Below, piece by piece: positions 1 to 5,902 of a DNA stretch of 8,230 bases. Within the stretch, counting starts at the first letter, position 1, and the number at the start of each line of letters is the position of its first letter. The DNA comes from an uncultured Parabacteroides sp. (lineage in GTDB: Bacteria > Bacteroidota > Bacteroidia > Bacteroidales > Tannerellaceae): positions 1 to 8,230 of the forward strand of contig USAD01000118.1 in NCBI GenBank assembly GCA_900552415.1. The letters are read 5' to 3'. Both the position numbers and the translations under genes were made by a program. Below the pieces are notes generated by a model, which saw only the letters and a list, made by a program, of their open reading frames with translations, made no database searches and was not told the DNA's origin.

Positions 1-12
1 TTGAAAAATGTA

Positions 13-35
13 GGGACGCACGGCCTGTGCGTCCT
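13..35. repeat. Short GC-rich palindrome (possible dispersed intergenic repeat)
   Basis: GGACGCAC at 14-21 pairs perfectly with GTGCGTCC at 27-34 around the five-base loop GGCCT, and the flanking G13 and T35 can add a wobble pair. It lies between the left window edge and the terminator of the CoA-transferase gene. Read on the minus strand, the stem is followed after five bases by a run of five T, so it could act as a back-up terminator. Its form also resembles short GC-rich palindromes scattered between genes in Bacteroidales genomes. That resemblance is from memory, and only one copy is in this window. Confidence 0.45.
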
Positions 36-80
36 CCCGTGTCGTTATGGGAACGATATCATTCGCTGTCGAAATTGTAC

Positions 81-117
81 AAAAAAGAGGGTGCGCCCCG
101 AAAGGCACATCCTCTTT
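81..117 (-). terminator. Intrinsic terminator of the CoA-transferase gene
   Basis: On the minus strand a 14-base arm (complement of 104-117, AAAGAGGATGTGCC) pairs with the complement of 84-97 (GGCGCACCCTCTTT), with one G-T wobble and one A-C mismatch around a six-base loop. Six T residues in total (complement of 81-86) end the structure. The hairpin begins about 22 bases past the stop codon at 140-142, the normal place for a Rho-independent terminator. Confidence 0.85.
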
Positions 118-139
118 GGGTTATAATATGACCGAATGC

Positions 140-1636
140 TTATTTGTTGTATTTGCTCCAGTCTACGTTGTGCATATCGCCGCTTGCCGCCAATTCCTCG
201 TGGAACGCGAAACAGCATTTCAGGTTCTGTGGCGTATGACCCTTGATGCCCATTGCCAGATACTCTTCCAACAGAGGCTTGTAGTCTGGGTGTACGCAGT
301 TGTCGATGATGCAACGTGCTCTCTGGATCGGTGACTTACCACGCAAATCAGCTACACCATATTCCGTAATGATGATCTTGACCGCGTGCTCGCTGTGATC
401 CCAGTCTCCTACCATCGGAACGAATGAGCTGATCTTGCCATCCTTAGCAGTTGACGGTGTGGTGAAGATTGAAAGCATTGCAGAACGGGTAAAGTCGCCT
501 GAACCACCGATACCGTTCATCATACGTGTACCCGTAACATGAGTAGAGTTGATGTTACCGAAGATATCAGCCTCAAGGGCCGTGTTGATCGCGATCAAAC
601 CTAAGCGACGAGCAACTTCCGGATTGTTAGAGATCTCTTGCGGACGAAGCAGGATCTTATCCTTGAAGAAGTCGAGGTTGGCGTAGATCTCGCGGATCAC
701 CTCGTTGCTGACAGACAGAGAGCAACCGCTGGCGAATTTAACACGGCCTTGTTTCATCAAACCGATTACCGCATCCTGGATAACCTCCGTATAAACGTTG
801 AATGCCGGGATTTCCTCATTCTCGCCCATGCAGCCCAATACAGCATTTGCTACGTTTCCAACACCACTCTGGAGCGGAACGAACTCTTTCGGCAGACGGC
901 CAGTACGGATCTCGTTTACCAAGAAGTCGGCAACGTTCTTTCCGATTGCCAATGTTACGTCATCCAGCGGAGCGAAAGGTTTACCCTCGTTCGGCTCATC
1001 AGTCTTGACAACACCGACAATCTTAGCCGGATCAACCTTTACGCAAACATCACCGATACGGTCTGAAGGCGTGTAGATAGGGATCTCACGGCGATAAGGA
1101 GGATCAGCCGGCTCATAGATATCGTGCATACCGCGAATCTCTTTCGGGTGACGGCAGTTCAACTCGACGATGATCCGGTCAGCCATGCGGCAGATCGTCG
1201 GCAGGATACCGACTCCACAAGTCGGGACAATCTCGCCATCCTCGGTAACGTCGGCAGCCTCGACAATCGCTACGTCGATCTTTCCTAAGAAACCATAACG
1301 AAGATCTTGAGCCAACTCAGAAAGGTGCATATCAAAATAGGGAGCCTCGTGTGAGTTGATAGCCGCACGCAGATCCTTATTTGATTGGTAAGGCGTACGG
1401 AATTTGATCGCGTTCGCACGAGCCAACTCGCCATCCAGCTTGTCGCCGGTTGAAGCGCCAGTAAACATACCGATCTTGAAAGGATTGCCTTTTTCATGTT
1501 CTTCAATCGCTCTTTTAGCGATCGCTCCAGGAACCACCTTGGGGCATCCTGCGGGCGTAAATCCGCTAAATCCCACGTTGTCGTCGTGATGCACGTAGGT
1601 TGCGGCCTCTTCTGCGGTAATGAATTTCAATGCCAT
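140..1636 (-). CDS. Succinate:acetate/propionate CoA-transferase (acetyl-CoA hydrolase/transferase family)
   Basis: The 498-residue protein is a full-length class I CoA-transferase of the acetyl-CoA hydrolase/succinate CoA-transferase group (family length about 500). It moves CoA between succinate and acetate or propionate in the cytoplasm. In a succinate- and propionate-forming anaerobe this would recycle succinyl-CoA and release the short-chain acid. Visible marks are the N-terminal GFSGFTPAGCPKVVP (22-36), the CoA-contact loop SGVGNVANAVLG (257-268), YTEVIQD (282-288) whose Glu284 matches the glutamate that forms the glutamyl-CoA thioester in this family, and the glycine-rich GIGGSGDF (375-382). 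The start at 1636 begins directly with the family N-terminus MALKFITAEEAA. A weak promoter is possible 60-90 bases upstream, and a strong terminator follows. The assignment to the family is secure. The preferred acid, and whether it also hydrolyses acetyl-CoA, cannot be read from the sequence. Confidence 0.93.
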   Translation of the reverse strand: MALKFITAEEAATYVHHDDNVGFSGFTPAGCPKVVPGAIAKRAIEEHEKGNPFKIGMFTGASTGDKLDGELARANAIKFRTPYQSNKDLRAAINSHEAPYFDMHLSELAQDLRYGFLGKIDVAIVEAADVTEDGEIVPTCGVGILPTICRMADRIIVELNCRHPKEIRGMHDIYEPADPPYRREIPIYTPSDRIGDVCVKVDPAKIVGVVKTDEPNEGKPFAPLDDVTLAIGKNVADFLVNEIRTGRLPKEFVPLQSGVGNVANAVLGCMGENEEIPAFNVYTEVIQDAVIGLMKQGRVKFASGCSLSVSNEVIREIYANLDFFKDKILLRPQEISNNPEVARRLGLIAINTALEADIFGNINSTHVTGTRMMNGIGGSGDFTRSAMLSIFTTPSTAKDGKISSFVPMVGDWDHSEHAVKIIITEYGVADLRGKSPIQRARCIIDNCVHPDYKPLLEEYLAMGIKGHTPQNLKCCFAFHEELAASGDMHNVDWSKYNK

Positions 1637-1696
1637 AATAATTGGTTTTATATGTTTTTATGATAAAGACTTTCTTGCCATTTTCACGCGAACTTA

Positions 1697-1726
1697 CAAA
1701 AAGTTACATTAAGATGGTCTCACCAA
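1697..1726 (-). promoter_or_regulatory. Weak candidate promoter for the CoA-transferase gene
   Basis: Read on the minus strand, TTG (complement of 1724-1726) lies upstream of TAACTTTTTG (complement of 1697-1706). The last TTTG is at the right distance from the TTG for the Bacteroides promoter, but the TA of the -7 box is two bases out of place. The gene could instead be co-transcribed with the small membrane protein gene 99 bases upstream, since I see no convincing terminator between them. Confidence 0.25.
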
Positions 1727-1735
1727 GTTGATATT

Positions 1736-2155
1736 TTAATATTTGCGATTCAGGATTTCCGCGTAAATGATCGCTTTCTTCAATTCGTCCGGATCACTGA
1801 GCGGGTTGTAGGTTGTTGCCTGCTGCTTTTGGGGAGTTTCCGCTACATTCAATACTGTTCCTCTTGCGAGGCCATCATCTTCCACGACTCTTTTCCCCTC
1901 TTCAAATACGAACGGTTCAGGAATGATTGTGGAATTTACGGAAGAAAGGACTGGCTCCGCTTGCGGAATGACCTGTGTCGTTTCCGGCTCGTCAAGTGTC
2001 TCTTCCTGAGGAGCGGGTCTCTTCTTGGATCTTTTGGGGCGTATTACCTCCTTCTGTCCTTGTTTCTTCTTTTTATTCTTGTCGGACGAGCGCATGCCAC
2101 TGATCGCGGCGATGATAAGAAAGATAATGTATAGCCAGTCTCCGATATTATCCAT
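1736..2155 (-). CDS. Small single-pass membrane protein, hypothetical
   Basis: I do not recognise a named family for this 139-residue protein. The N-terminus (about residues 7-20, WLYIIFLIIAAISG) is a single membrane segment, probably an uncleaved anchor because no signal-peptidase site is obvious. It is followed by a very basic stretch rich in Lys (about 25-47). A long acidic and Pro/Gln-rich segment of low complexity comes next. The C-terminus, PDELKKAIIYAEILNRKY, looks like a compact amphipathic helix. It reminds me of a C-terminal motif in small membrane proteins of Bacteroides relatives, but that is memory, not a search. The basic stretch after the membrane segment predicts that the long tail is cytoplasmic, so the end motif could dock a partner. 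It has its own candidate -7 box just upstream and runs in the same direction as the CoA-transferase gene, 99 bases away. Function unknown. Confidence 0.75.
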   Translation of the reverse strand: MDNIGDWLYIIFLIIAAISGMRSSDKNKKKKQGQKEVIRPKRSKKRPAPQEETLDEPETTQVIPQAEPVLSSVNSTIIPEPFVFEEGKRVVEDDGLARGTVLNVAETPQKQQATTYNPLSDPDELKKAIIYAEILNRKY

Positions 2156-2176
2156 AAACTTTGATTACTTTTGCGT

Positions 2177-2184
2177 CAAATTTA
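2177..2184 (-). promoter_or_regulatory. Candidate -7 box for the small membrane protein gene
   Basis: The complement of 2177-2184 reads TAAATTTG, a full match to the Bacteroides -7 consensus TAnnTTTG. Transcription would begin near 2173 and give a leader of about 18 bases before the ATG at 2155. No TTTG or TTG is seen at the expected distance upstream, so the -33 half is missing or degenerate. The rest of the 2185-2260 gap shows nothing else convincing. Confidence 0.4.
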
Positions 2185-2260
2185 CTAATAATTATTGGAT
2201 TTGGATACATATAAGGAAGGAGCTTTTCAAGGCATGCGTTCTTTGGCGATAATGAAGGAC

Positions 2261-2295
2261 AAAAAAAATAAGGGTAACCTCACAGCCACCCTTAT
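2261..2295 (-). terminator. Intrinsic terminator of the sRNA
   Basis: On the minus strand ATAAGGGT (complement of 2288-2295) pairs perfectly with ACCCTTAT (complement of 2268-2275) around a 12-base loop. It is followed directly by a run of T (complement of 2261-2268). The T-run lies only on the minus-strand side, so the terminator serves a transcript coming from the right. No protein gene can supply one, because miaB points away. Confidence 0.8.
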
Positions 2296-2341
2296 CCAAT
2301 TTAACCAAAACCTTAACTATGAAAAAATTTACGTTTTTCGC
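2261..2341 (-). ncRNA. Candidate small regulatory RNA of about 80 nt, predicted start-codon-pairing type
   Basis: A complete minus-strand transcription unit is visible. The promoter at 2345-2375 predicts a start near 2341. About 45 mostly unstructured bases follow, then an 8-bp hairpin and eight U residues end the RNA near 2261. The unstructured part contains CATAGTTAAGGTTTTGG and a preceding T-run (complement of about 2305-2327). Its complement, CCAAAACCTTAACTATG followed by six A, has the look of a Bacteroides mRNA start region with its ATG and Lys codons. The inferred role is therefore pairing in trans with translation starts of target mRNAs. From memory, a family of paralogous sRNAs in Bacteroides thetaiotaomicron (called FopS) that pairs with start regions of SusC-type transporter mRNAs and works with an RNA-binding protein has this design. 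Membership here is unverified. Alternatives are a cis-antisense RNA or a leader fragment of a lost gene. Confidence 0.65.
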
Positions 2342-2344
2342 ATG

Positions 2345-2375
2345 CAAATATAGGTAGTATATTTTGATTACGCAA
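2345..2375 (-). promoter_or_regulatory. Bacteroides-type promoter of the sRNA
   Basis: On the minus strand the -7 box TATATTTG (complement of 2345-2352) matches TAnnTTTG exactly. A TTG (complement of 2373-2375) stands 20 bases upstream, within the usual 19-21 base spacing for the -33 element. This is the best promoter match in the window. Confidence 0.7.
2358..2366 (+). promoter_or_regulatory. Candidate promoter -7 region for miaB
   Basis: TATATTTTG resembles TAnnTTTG with one extra T, and a T-rich block (about 2334-2338) lies near the -33 position, although it is not a clean TTTG. A start near 2370 would give a leader of about 47 bases. It lies between the -7 and -33 elements of the opposing sRNA promoter, so the two would compete for polymerase. 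Confidence 0.35.
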
Positions 2376-2416
2376 TTTTTTTGATCACATTTTTTTTGAG
2401 ATAATTTTTTGAGTTT

Positions 2417-3796
2417 ATGAAAAATGAAAAAGAAACGTTTGATTTAGTGGACTTAAAATCGACTAGTCAGGCAAATGTTAAAAAAGTATTTATTGAGACG
2501 TATGGTTGTCAAATGAATGTGGCGGATAGTGAGGTGGTGGCCTCGATCATGAATATGGCCGGTTATGAGATGACGGAACATCTTGATGAGGCGGACGCTA
2601 TATTCGTGAATACCTGTTCTGTCCGTGACAACGCGGAGCAGAAGGTCTTGGGCCGTTTGCAGTACTTCCATTCGTTGAGAAAGAAAAAGAAATCACTGAT
2701 CGTTGGCGTCTTGGGCTGTATGGCCGAACGTGTAAAGGAGGACTTGATCAAGGAACATCATGTGGATTTGGTCGCGGGACCGGATTCATATATGGATTTG
2801 CCCAACTTGGTGGGAGCGGTCGAGAACGGTGAAAAGGCGATCAACGTGACGTTGTCTACACAAGAGACCTATAAGGATGTGATGCCTCTGAAATTGCCGG
2901 GGCTTCATATTTCCGGTTTTGTCTCCATCATGCGTGGCTGTAATAATTTCTGCTCTTATTGTATCGTGCCCTATACGAGGGGACGCGAGCGGAGCCGTGA
3001 CGTTGAGAGCATTTTGAACGAGATCCGTGATATGCGTGATAAAGGCTTTAAAGAGGTGACGTTGTTAGGTCAAAATGTCAATTCTTATCTGTATGAGAAG
3101 GAAGGCGTTTCTGTCAATTTCCCGAAACTGTTGGAATTGGTGGCACAAGAGGCGCCGAATATGCGTGTCCGTTTCATGACGTCACACCCCAAGGATATGA
3201 GTGATGAGACCTTGAAAGTGATCGCTGCTCATGATAATATCTGTAAGTTCATCCATCTGCCCGCTCAATCAGGCAGTTCCCGGATCCTGAAGATCATGAA
3301 CCGTAAATATACGAGAGAGTGGTATCTGGACCGGATCGCGGCGATCCGCCGGATCATTCCGGAGTGCGCTATCTCGACCGACCTTTTCTGTGGTTTCCAT
3401 TCGGAGACGGAGGAGGAATATGAGGAGACCTTGTCGTTGATGCGTGAGGTCGGTTATGACAGCGCTTTCCTGTTTAAATATTCGGAACGTCCTGGTACAT
3501 ATGCCGCAAAGCATTTGGAGGATGACATCCCGGAAGAGGTGAAGATCCGCCGTTTGCAAGGCATGATCGATTTGCAGAACAAACTCTCGGAGGAGAGCAA
3601 CCGCAGGGACATCGGTAAGGAATTTGAGGTGTTGGTGGAAGGTTTCTCCAAGCGCTCGAGAGAACAACTGTTCGGGCGTACAAGCCAGAATAAGGTTGTG
3701 GTATTCGATAAGAAGAACTATAAGGTCGGGCAATTTGTACGGGTGAGGATAACCGGAGCCTCTTCGGCAACCCTGTTTGGCGAGACGTTGGAATAA
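2417..3796 (+). CDS. miaB: tRNA-2-methylthio-N6-dimethylallyladenosine synthase MiaB
   Basis: This 459-residue radical-SAM methylthiotransferase adds a methylthio group to C2 of N6-isopentenyladenosine at position 37 of tRNAs that read codons starting with U. The N-terminal methylthiotransferase domain holds the three cysteines of the auxiliary Fe-S cluster: Cys31 in ETYGCQMN, Cys67 in VNTCSVR and Cys101 in LGCMAER. The radical-SAM domain has the CxxxCxxC triad at Cys175, Cys179 and Cys182 (RGCNNFCSYCIVPYTRGRE). A C-terminal TRAM domain starts at about residue 395 and supplies tRNA binding. YGCQMN near the N-terminus points to MiaB rather than RimO or MtaB. Length is typical. The ATG at 2417 leaves about 20 variable residues before the first conserved strand. 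It is divergent from the sRNA and is followed by a hairpin-rich gap, so it may be transcribed alone. Confidence 0.96.
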   Translation: MKNEKETFDLVDLKSTSQANVKKVFIETYGCQMNVADSEVVASIMNMAGYEMTEHLDEADAIFVNTCSVRDNAEQKVLGRLQYFHSLRKKKKSLIVGVLGCMAERVKEDLIKEHHVDLVAGPDSYMDLPNLVGAVENGEKAINVTLSTQETYKDVMPLKLPGLHISGFVSIMRGCNNFCSYCIVPYTRGRERSRDVESILNEIRDMRDKGFKEVTLLGQNVNSYLYEKEGVSVNFPKLLELVAQEAPNMRVRFMTSHPKDMSDETLKVIAAHDNICKFIHLPAQSGSSRILKIMNRKYTREWYLDRIAAIRRIIPECAISTDLFCGFHSETEEEYEETLSLMREVGYDSAFLFKYSERPGTYAAKHLEDDIPEEVKIRRLQGMIDLQNKLSEESNRRDIGKEFEVLVEGFSKRSREQLFGRTSQNKVVVFDKKNYKVGQFVRVRITGASSATLFGETLE

Positions 3797-3811
3797 CGCG
3801 ACGTAACAAGG

Positions 3812-3864
3812 CAAGCCTTCGTTGAAAACAATCTCTAGTTAAAGAATTGTAAATAGAAGGCTTG
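3812..3864 (+). terminator. Long hairpin after miaB, possible weak terminator
   Basis: CAAGCCTTC (3812-3820) pairs perfectly with GAAGGCTTG (3856-3864). Inside the 35-base interval ACAAT (3828-3832) can pair with ATTGT (3846-3850), giving an extended stem. The bases that follow are TTTCATAATT, a poor U-tract, so termination would be inefficient or the structure may protect the 3' end of the miaB mRNA. It starts 16 bases after the miaB stop codon. Confidence 0.5.
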
Positions 3865-3879
3865 TTTCATAATTATTTG

Positions 3880-3887
3880 TTCCTTTG
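3880..3887 (+). promoter_or_regulatory. Possible -7 box for the ftsX operon
   Basis: TTCCTTTG followed by CAG matches TAnnTTTG except for the second base. Transcription would begin near 3891, just before the GC-rich hairpin. The nearest upstream TTG (3862-3864) is only 15 bases away, too close for a normal -33 box, so this is a weak call. Fewer than 30 bases separate the hairpin from the ftsX start, so a promoter for ftsX is most easily placed here. Confidence 0.3.
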
Positions 3888-3891
3888 CAGA

Positions 3892-3931
3892 AAAATTGGG
3901 GGTGGTATTCTTAATATACTCCCCCATTTTG
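3892..3931 (+). terminator. GC-rich hairpin with T-rich tail directly before ftsX (terminator or leader attenuator)
   Basis: GGGGG (3898-3902) pairs with CCCCC (3921-3925). The inner bases GTAT (3905-3908) and ATAC (3916-3919) extend the stem, and outer A/T bases (3892-3896 with 3926-3930) extend it outward with a one-base bulge. The tail ATTTTGTTTCTTATAT is T-rich. It could end miaB transcripts about 100 bases past the stop, or sit in the 5' leader of ftsX and limit entry into the operon. Confidence 0.6.
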
Positions 3932-3958
3932 TTTCTTATATAACAATTGGTAAATCAG

Positions 3959-4837
3959 ATGACTAAAAATAAGAAAGTTCGGTCTGTATCTTTTTTCCAT
4001 ACCCGTTTAACTTCCATCGTAAGTATCTCGTTGGTTCTCTTTTTATTGGGTTTGGTTTTGTTGATTGGTTTGTTGGGAAACCGGCTTTCTGTTTACGTCA
4101 AGGAGAACATCTCCTTCTCTGTCGTGTTGCAAGATCAGTTGAAAGAGCGGGAGGTGAAGGCGATGTGCCGTAAGCTTGACGCCCTGCCTTTTATCAAATC
4201 CACGGAATACATATCGAAAGAGATGGCGGCTAAGGAGCTCGAGGAAGAACTGGGTGAGAATCCGGAGACATTCTTGGGTTTTAATCCCTTAAGCGCTACT
4301 ATAGAGGTCAAGTTGAAGGCGGAATACGCTAATCCGGACAGTTTGCGGATGGTCGAGAATCGTATAAAGGCATACACCTCTGTTTCCGACCTGCTTTATC
4401 GGAAAGACATGATGGAGATGGTGCATGAGAATATGAATCGATTGACCTTGATCCTGTTGGGCTTGGCGGTGATCTTGATGGCTATATCGTTTGTCTTGAT
4501 CGGCAATACGATTCGCCTGTTGATCTATTCCAAACGCTTCTTGATTTATACGATGAAATTGGTTGGGGCAACCGCTGGCTTCATACGGCGCCCCTTCATT
4601 TGGTATAATTTAGTGAGTGGGCTTGTGGCTTCGGTATTGGCGATTTGTATGCTGACAGGTTTGTTGTATTACCTTCAGGGTGAGATGAGCGGATTAATCC
4701 AGTTCCTCGATTTGAGAGCTTTGCTGATCGTTTATGCTGTGGTTGTCCTGTTGGGTGCCCTCTTATCGGTTGTCGCGACAGCGATAGCGGTGAACAAGTA
4801 TCTCCGAATGGATTTTGGGAAGTTGTATTATATTTAG
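3959..4837 (+). CDS. ftsX: Cell division protein FtsX
   Basis: FtsX is the membrane half of the FtsEX complex, an ABC-transporter-like machine that passes ATP-driven movement across the inner membrane to activate cell-wall hydrolases at the division site. The 292 residues show the family layout: a short basic cytoplasmic N-terminus, a membrane segment at about 19-40, a periplasmic domain at 41-160, and three further membrane segments at about 161-183, 217-239 and 253-278. The loop NTIRLLIYSKRFLIYTMKLV (183-202) followed by GAT is the conserved cytoplasmic coupling region. I chose the ATG at 3959; an in-frame TTG at 3947 would add four residues and is less likely. ftsE is not beside it. The stop TAG is followed by three in-frame TAA codons. 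It opens a tight run with DUF3098 and uppP. Confidence 0.9.
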   Translation: MTKNKKVRSVSFFHTRLTSIVSISLVLFLLGLVLLIGLLGNRLSVYVKENISFSVVLQDQLKEREVKAMCRKLDALPFIKSTEYISKEMAAKELEEELGENPETFLGFNPLSATIEVKLKAEYANPDSLRMVENRIKAYTSVSDLLYRKDMMEMVHENMNRLTLILLGLAVILMAISFVLIGNTIRLLIYSKRFLIYTMKLVGATAGFIRRPFIWYNLVSGLVASVLAICMLTGLLYYLQGEMSGLIQFLDLRALLIVYAVVVLLGALLSVVATAIAVNKYLRMDFGKLYYI

Positions 4838-4865
4838 TAATAATAATATAGTAGAGTTAGTTGAT

Positions 4866-5090
4866 ATGGCAAGAAGAGATTTCGCTTTTGGAAAAGAGAA
4901 TTTTATTTGGATTGGCATTTCTGTACTTTGTATCGTATTGGGTTTCGTGTTGATGAGTGGTGGTGGATCTGGTGATTATTCTTTTAATCCGGAGATCTTT
5001 AGTGCTCGCCGGGTGGTTGTCGCTCCGGTTGTCACGGTGGCCGGTTTTGCCTTGATGATCTTTGGAATATTGAAAACGAATAAAAAATAA
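4866..5090 (+). CDS. DUF3098 family small membrane protein
   Basis: The protein has 74 residues and two membrane segments (about 13-31 and 49-69), joined by a short loop with the family-like sequence [15 protein letters not shown] (40-54). The N-terminus [11 protein letters not shown] and the GFVLMSGG end of the first segment also fit DUF3098, a family I know only from Bacteroidetes and without known function. The frame is open back to 4815, but that would overlap ftsX. The ATG at 4866 gives the expected family N-terminus, so it is the start. It lies 28 bases after ftsX and 8 bases before uppP, between two cell-envelope genes, which suggests a role in division or wall-lipid recycling. That role is inferred from position only. 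Confidence 0.85.
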   Translation: MARRDFAFGKENFIWIGISVLCIVLGFVLMSGGGSGDYSFNPEIFSARRVVVAPVVTVAGFALMIFGILKTNKK

Positions 5091-5098
5091 GAAATCGA

Positions 5099-5896
5099 AT
5101 GACGTGGATTGAGGCCTTGATTTTAGGCGTAGTGCAGGGCTTGACAGAATTTTTGCCCGTAAGTAGTAGTGGCCATTTAACCATTGGAAGCGCGATATTG
5201 GGAATGAGCGGCGAAGAAAACCTGACCTTTGCCGTAGTCGTGCATGCCGCGACGGTGTTGAGCACGATTGTCGTCCTTTGGCATGAGGTGTCTTTCCTTT
5301 TCAAATCCTTTTTCCGTTTCAAGTGGGATGAGGGAACGCAAATGGTATGTAAGATCTTGTTGTCCATGATTCCAGTCGGGATAGTTGGTGTCTTCTTCAA
5401 GGATTATGTGGAGGCGATCTTTGGTAGCGGTCTGTTGATTGTCGGTTGTTGTTTGTTGCTGACGGCGGCGTTGCTCTCCTTTTCCTATTACGCTAAGCCC
5501 CGGCAAAAGGAAACTATATCTTTTCGGGACGCGTTTATTATCGGTCTGGCGCAGGCTTGTGCCGTATTGCCCGGTTTGTCGCGTTCAGGCTCAACAATTG
5601 CTACTGGACTATTGTTAGGGAATAAGAAGGAGTTGGTGGCTAAGTTCTCGTTCTTGATGGTGATTATTCCTATTTTGGGAGAGGCTTTCTTGGAGTTGAT
5701 GAAAGGCGGATTCTCGATGGAGGAATCCGGTATTTCTGCGGGCGTGCTGATTACCGGTTTTTTGGCTGCGTTTATCTCAGGTACGGTAGCCTGCAAGTGG
5801 ATGATTAATTTGGTGAGTAAAGGTAAGCTGATCTATTTTGCCTACTATTGTTTGGCTGTAGGCCTGTTTACGATTGTTTATTCTTTGATTGGATAA
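5099..5896 (+). CDS. uppP: Undecaprenyl-diphosphatase UppP (BacA)
   Basis: This integral membrane phosphatase removes one phosphate from undecaprenyl pyrophosphate, renewing the lipid carrier for peptidoglycan and surface glycans; high levels give bacitracin resistance. Key marks in the 265 residues are [18 protein letters not shown] (10-27), with Glu17 and His26 at catalytic positions, and PGLSRSGST (158-166) with Arg162. Both lie in inverted-topology helices typical of the BacA fold. Many hydrophobic segments fill the rest. Gln13 stands where the Escherichia coli enzyme has a second Glu; the family accepts either residue. Length matches the usual 260-280. The gene starts 8 bases after DUF3098 and ends 6 bases before truB, so translation is probably coupled. 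Confidence 0.96.
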   Translation: MTWIEALILGVVQGLTEFLPVSSSGHLTIGSAILGMSGEENLTFAVVVHAATVLSTIVVLWHEVSFLFKSFFRFKWDEGTQMVCKILLSMIPVGIVGVFFKDYVEAIFGSGLLIVGCCLLLTAALLSFSYYAKPRQKETISFRDAFIIGLAQACAVLPGLSRSGSTIATGLLLGNKKELVAKFSFLMVIIPILGEAFLELMKGGFSMEESGISAGVLITGFLAAFISGTVACKWMINLVSKGKLIYFAYYCLAVGLFTIVYSLIG

Positions 5897-5902
5897 GAGC
5901 GC

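Noticed and set aside
638..1066. Plus-strand open frame of 142 codons inside the CoA-transferase gene
   Set aside because: It is antisense to a clearly conserved protein, has no family features and is a shadow of the real gene.
2234..2353. Plus-strand frame of 39 codons from ATG 2234, with an AGGAAGGAG-like sequence upstream
   Set aside because: It runs straight through the sRNA terminator, A-run and promoter on the other strand, has no recognisable protein character and is best explained as a chance frame.
2319..2357. Plus-strand 12-codon frame (MKKFTFFACKYR) preceded by a sequence like a Bacteroides start region
   Set aside because: It could be a leader peptide or the remnant of a lost gene, but it is exactly the complement of the sRNA pairing segment, and no continuing gene follows it.
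3269..3814. Minus-strand open frame of 181 codons over the 3' half of miaB
   Set aside because: It lies opposite conserved radical-SAM and TRAM coding sequence; its cysteine- and histidine-rich content has no domain order.
3947..3958. TTG at 3947 as the ftsX start
   Set aside because: It adds only four residues (MVNQ) before the ATG at 3959, and ATG starts are far more common; not excluded.
4815..4865. Upstream extension of the DUF3098 frame to 4815
   Set aside because: It would overlap the end of ftsX and add 17 residues with no family similarity; the ATG at 4866 gives the expected N-terminus.
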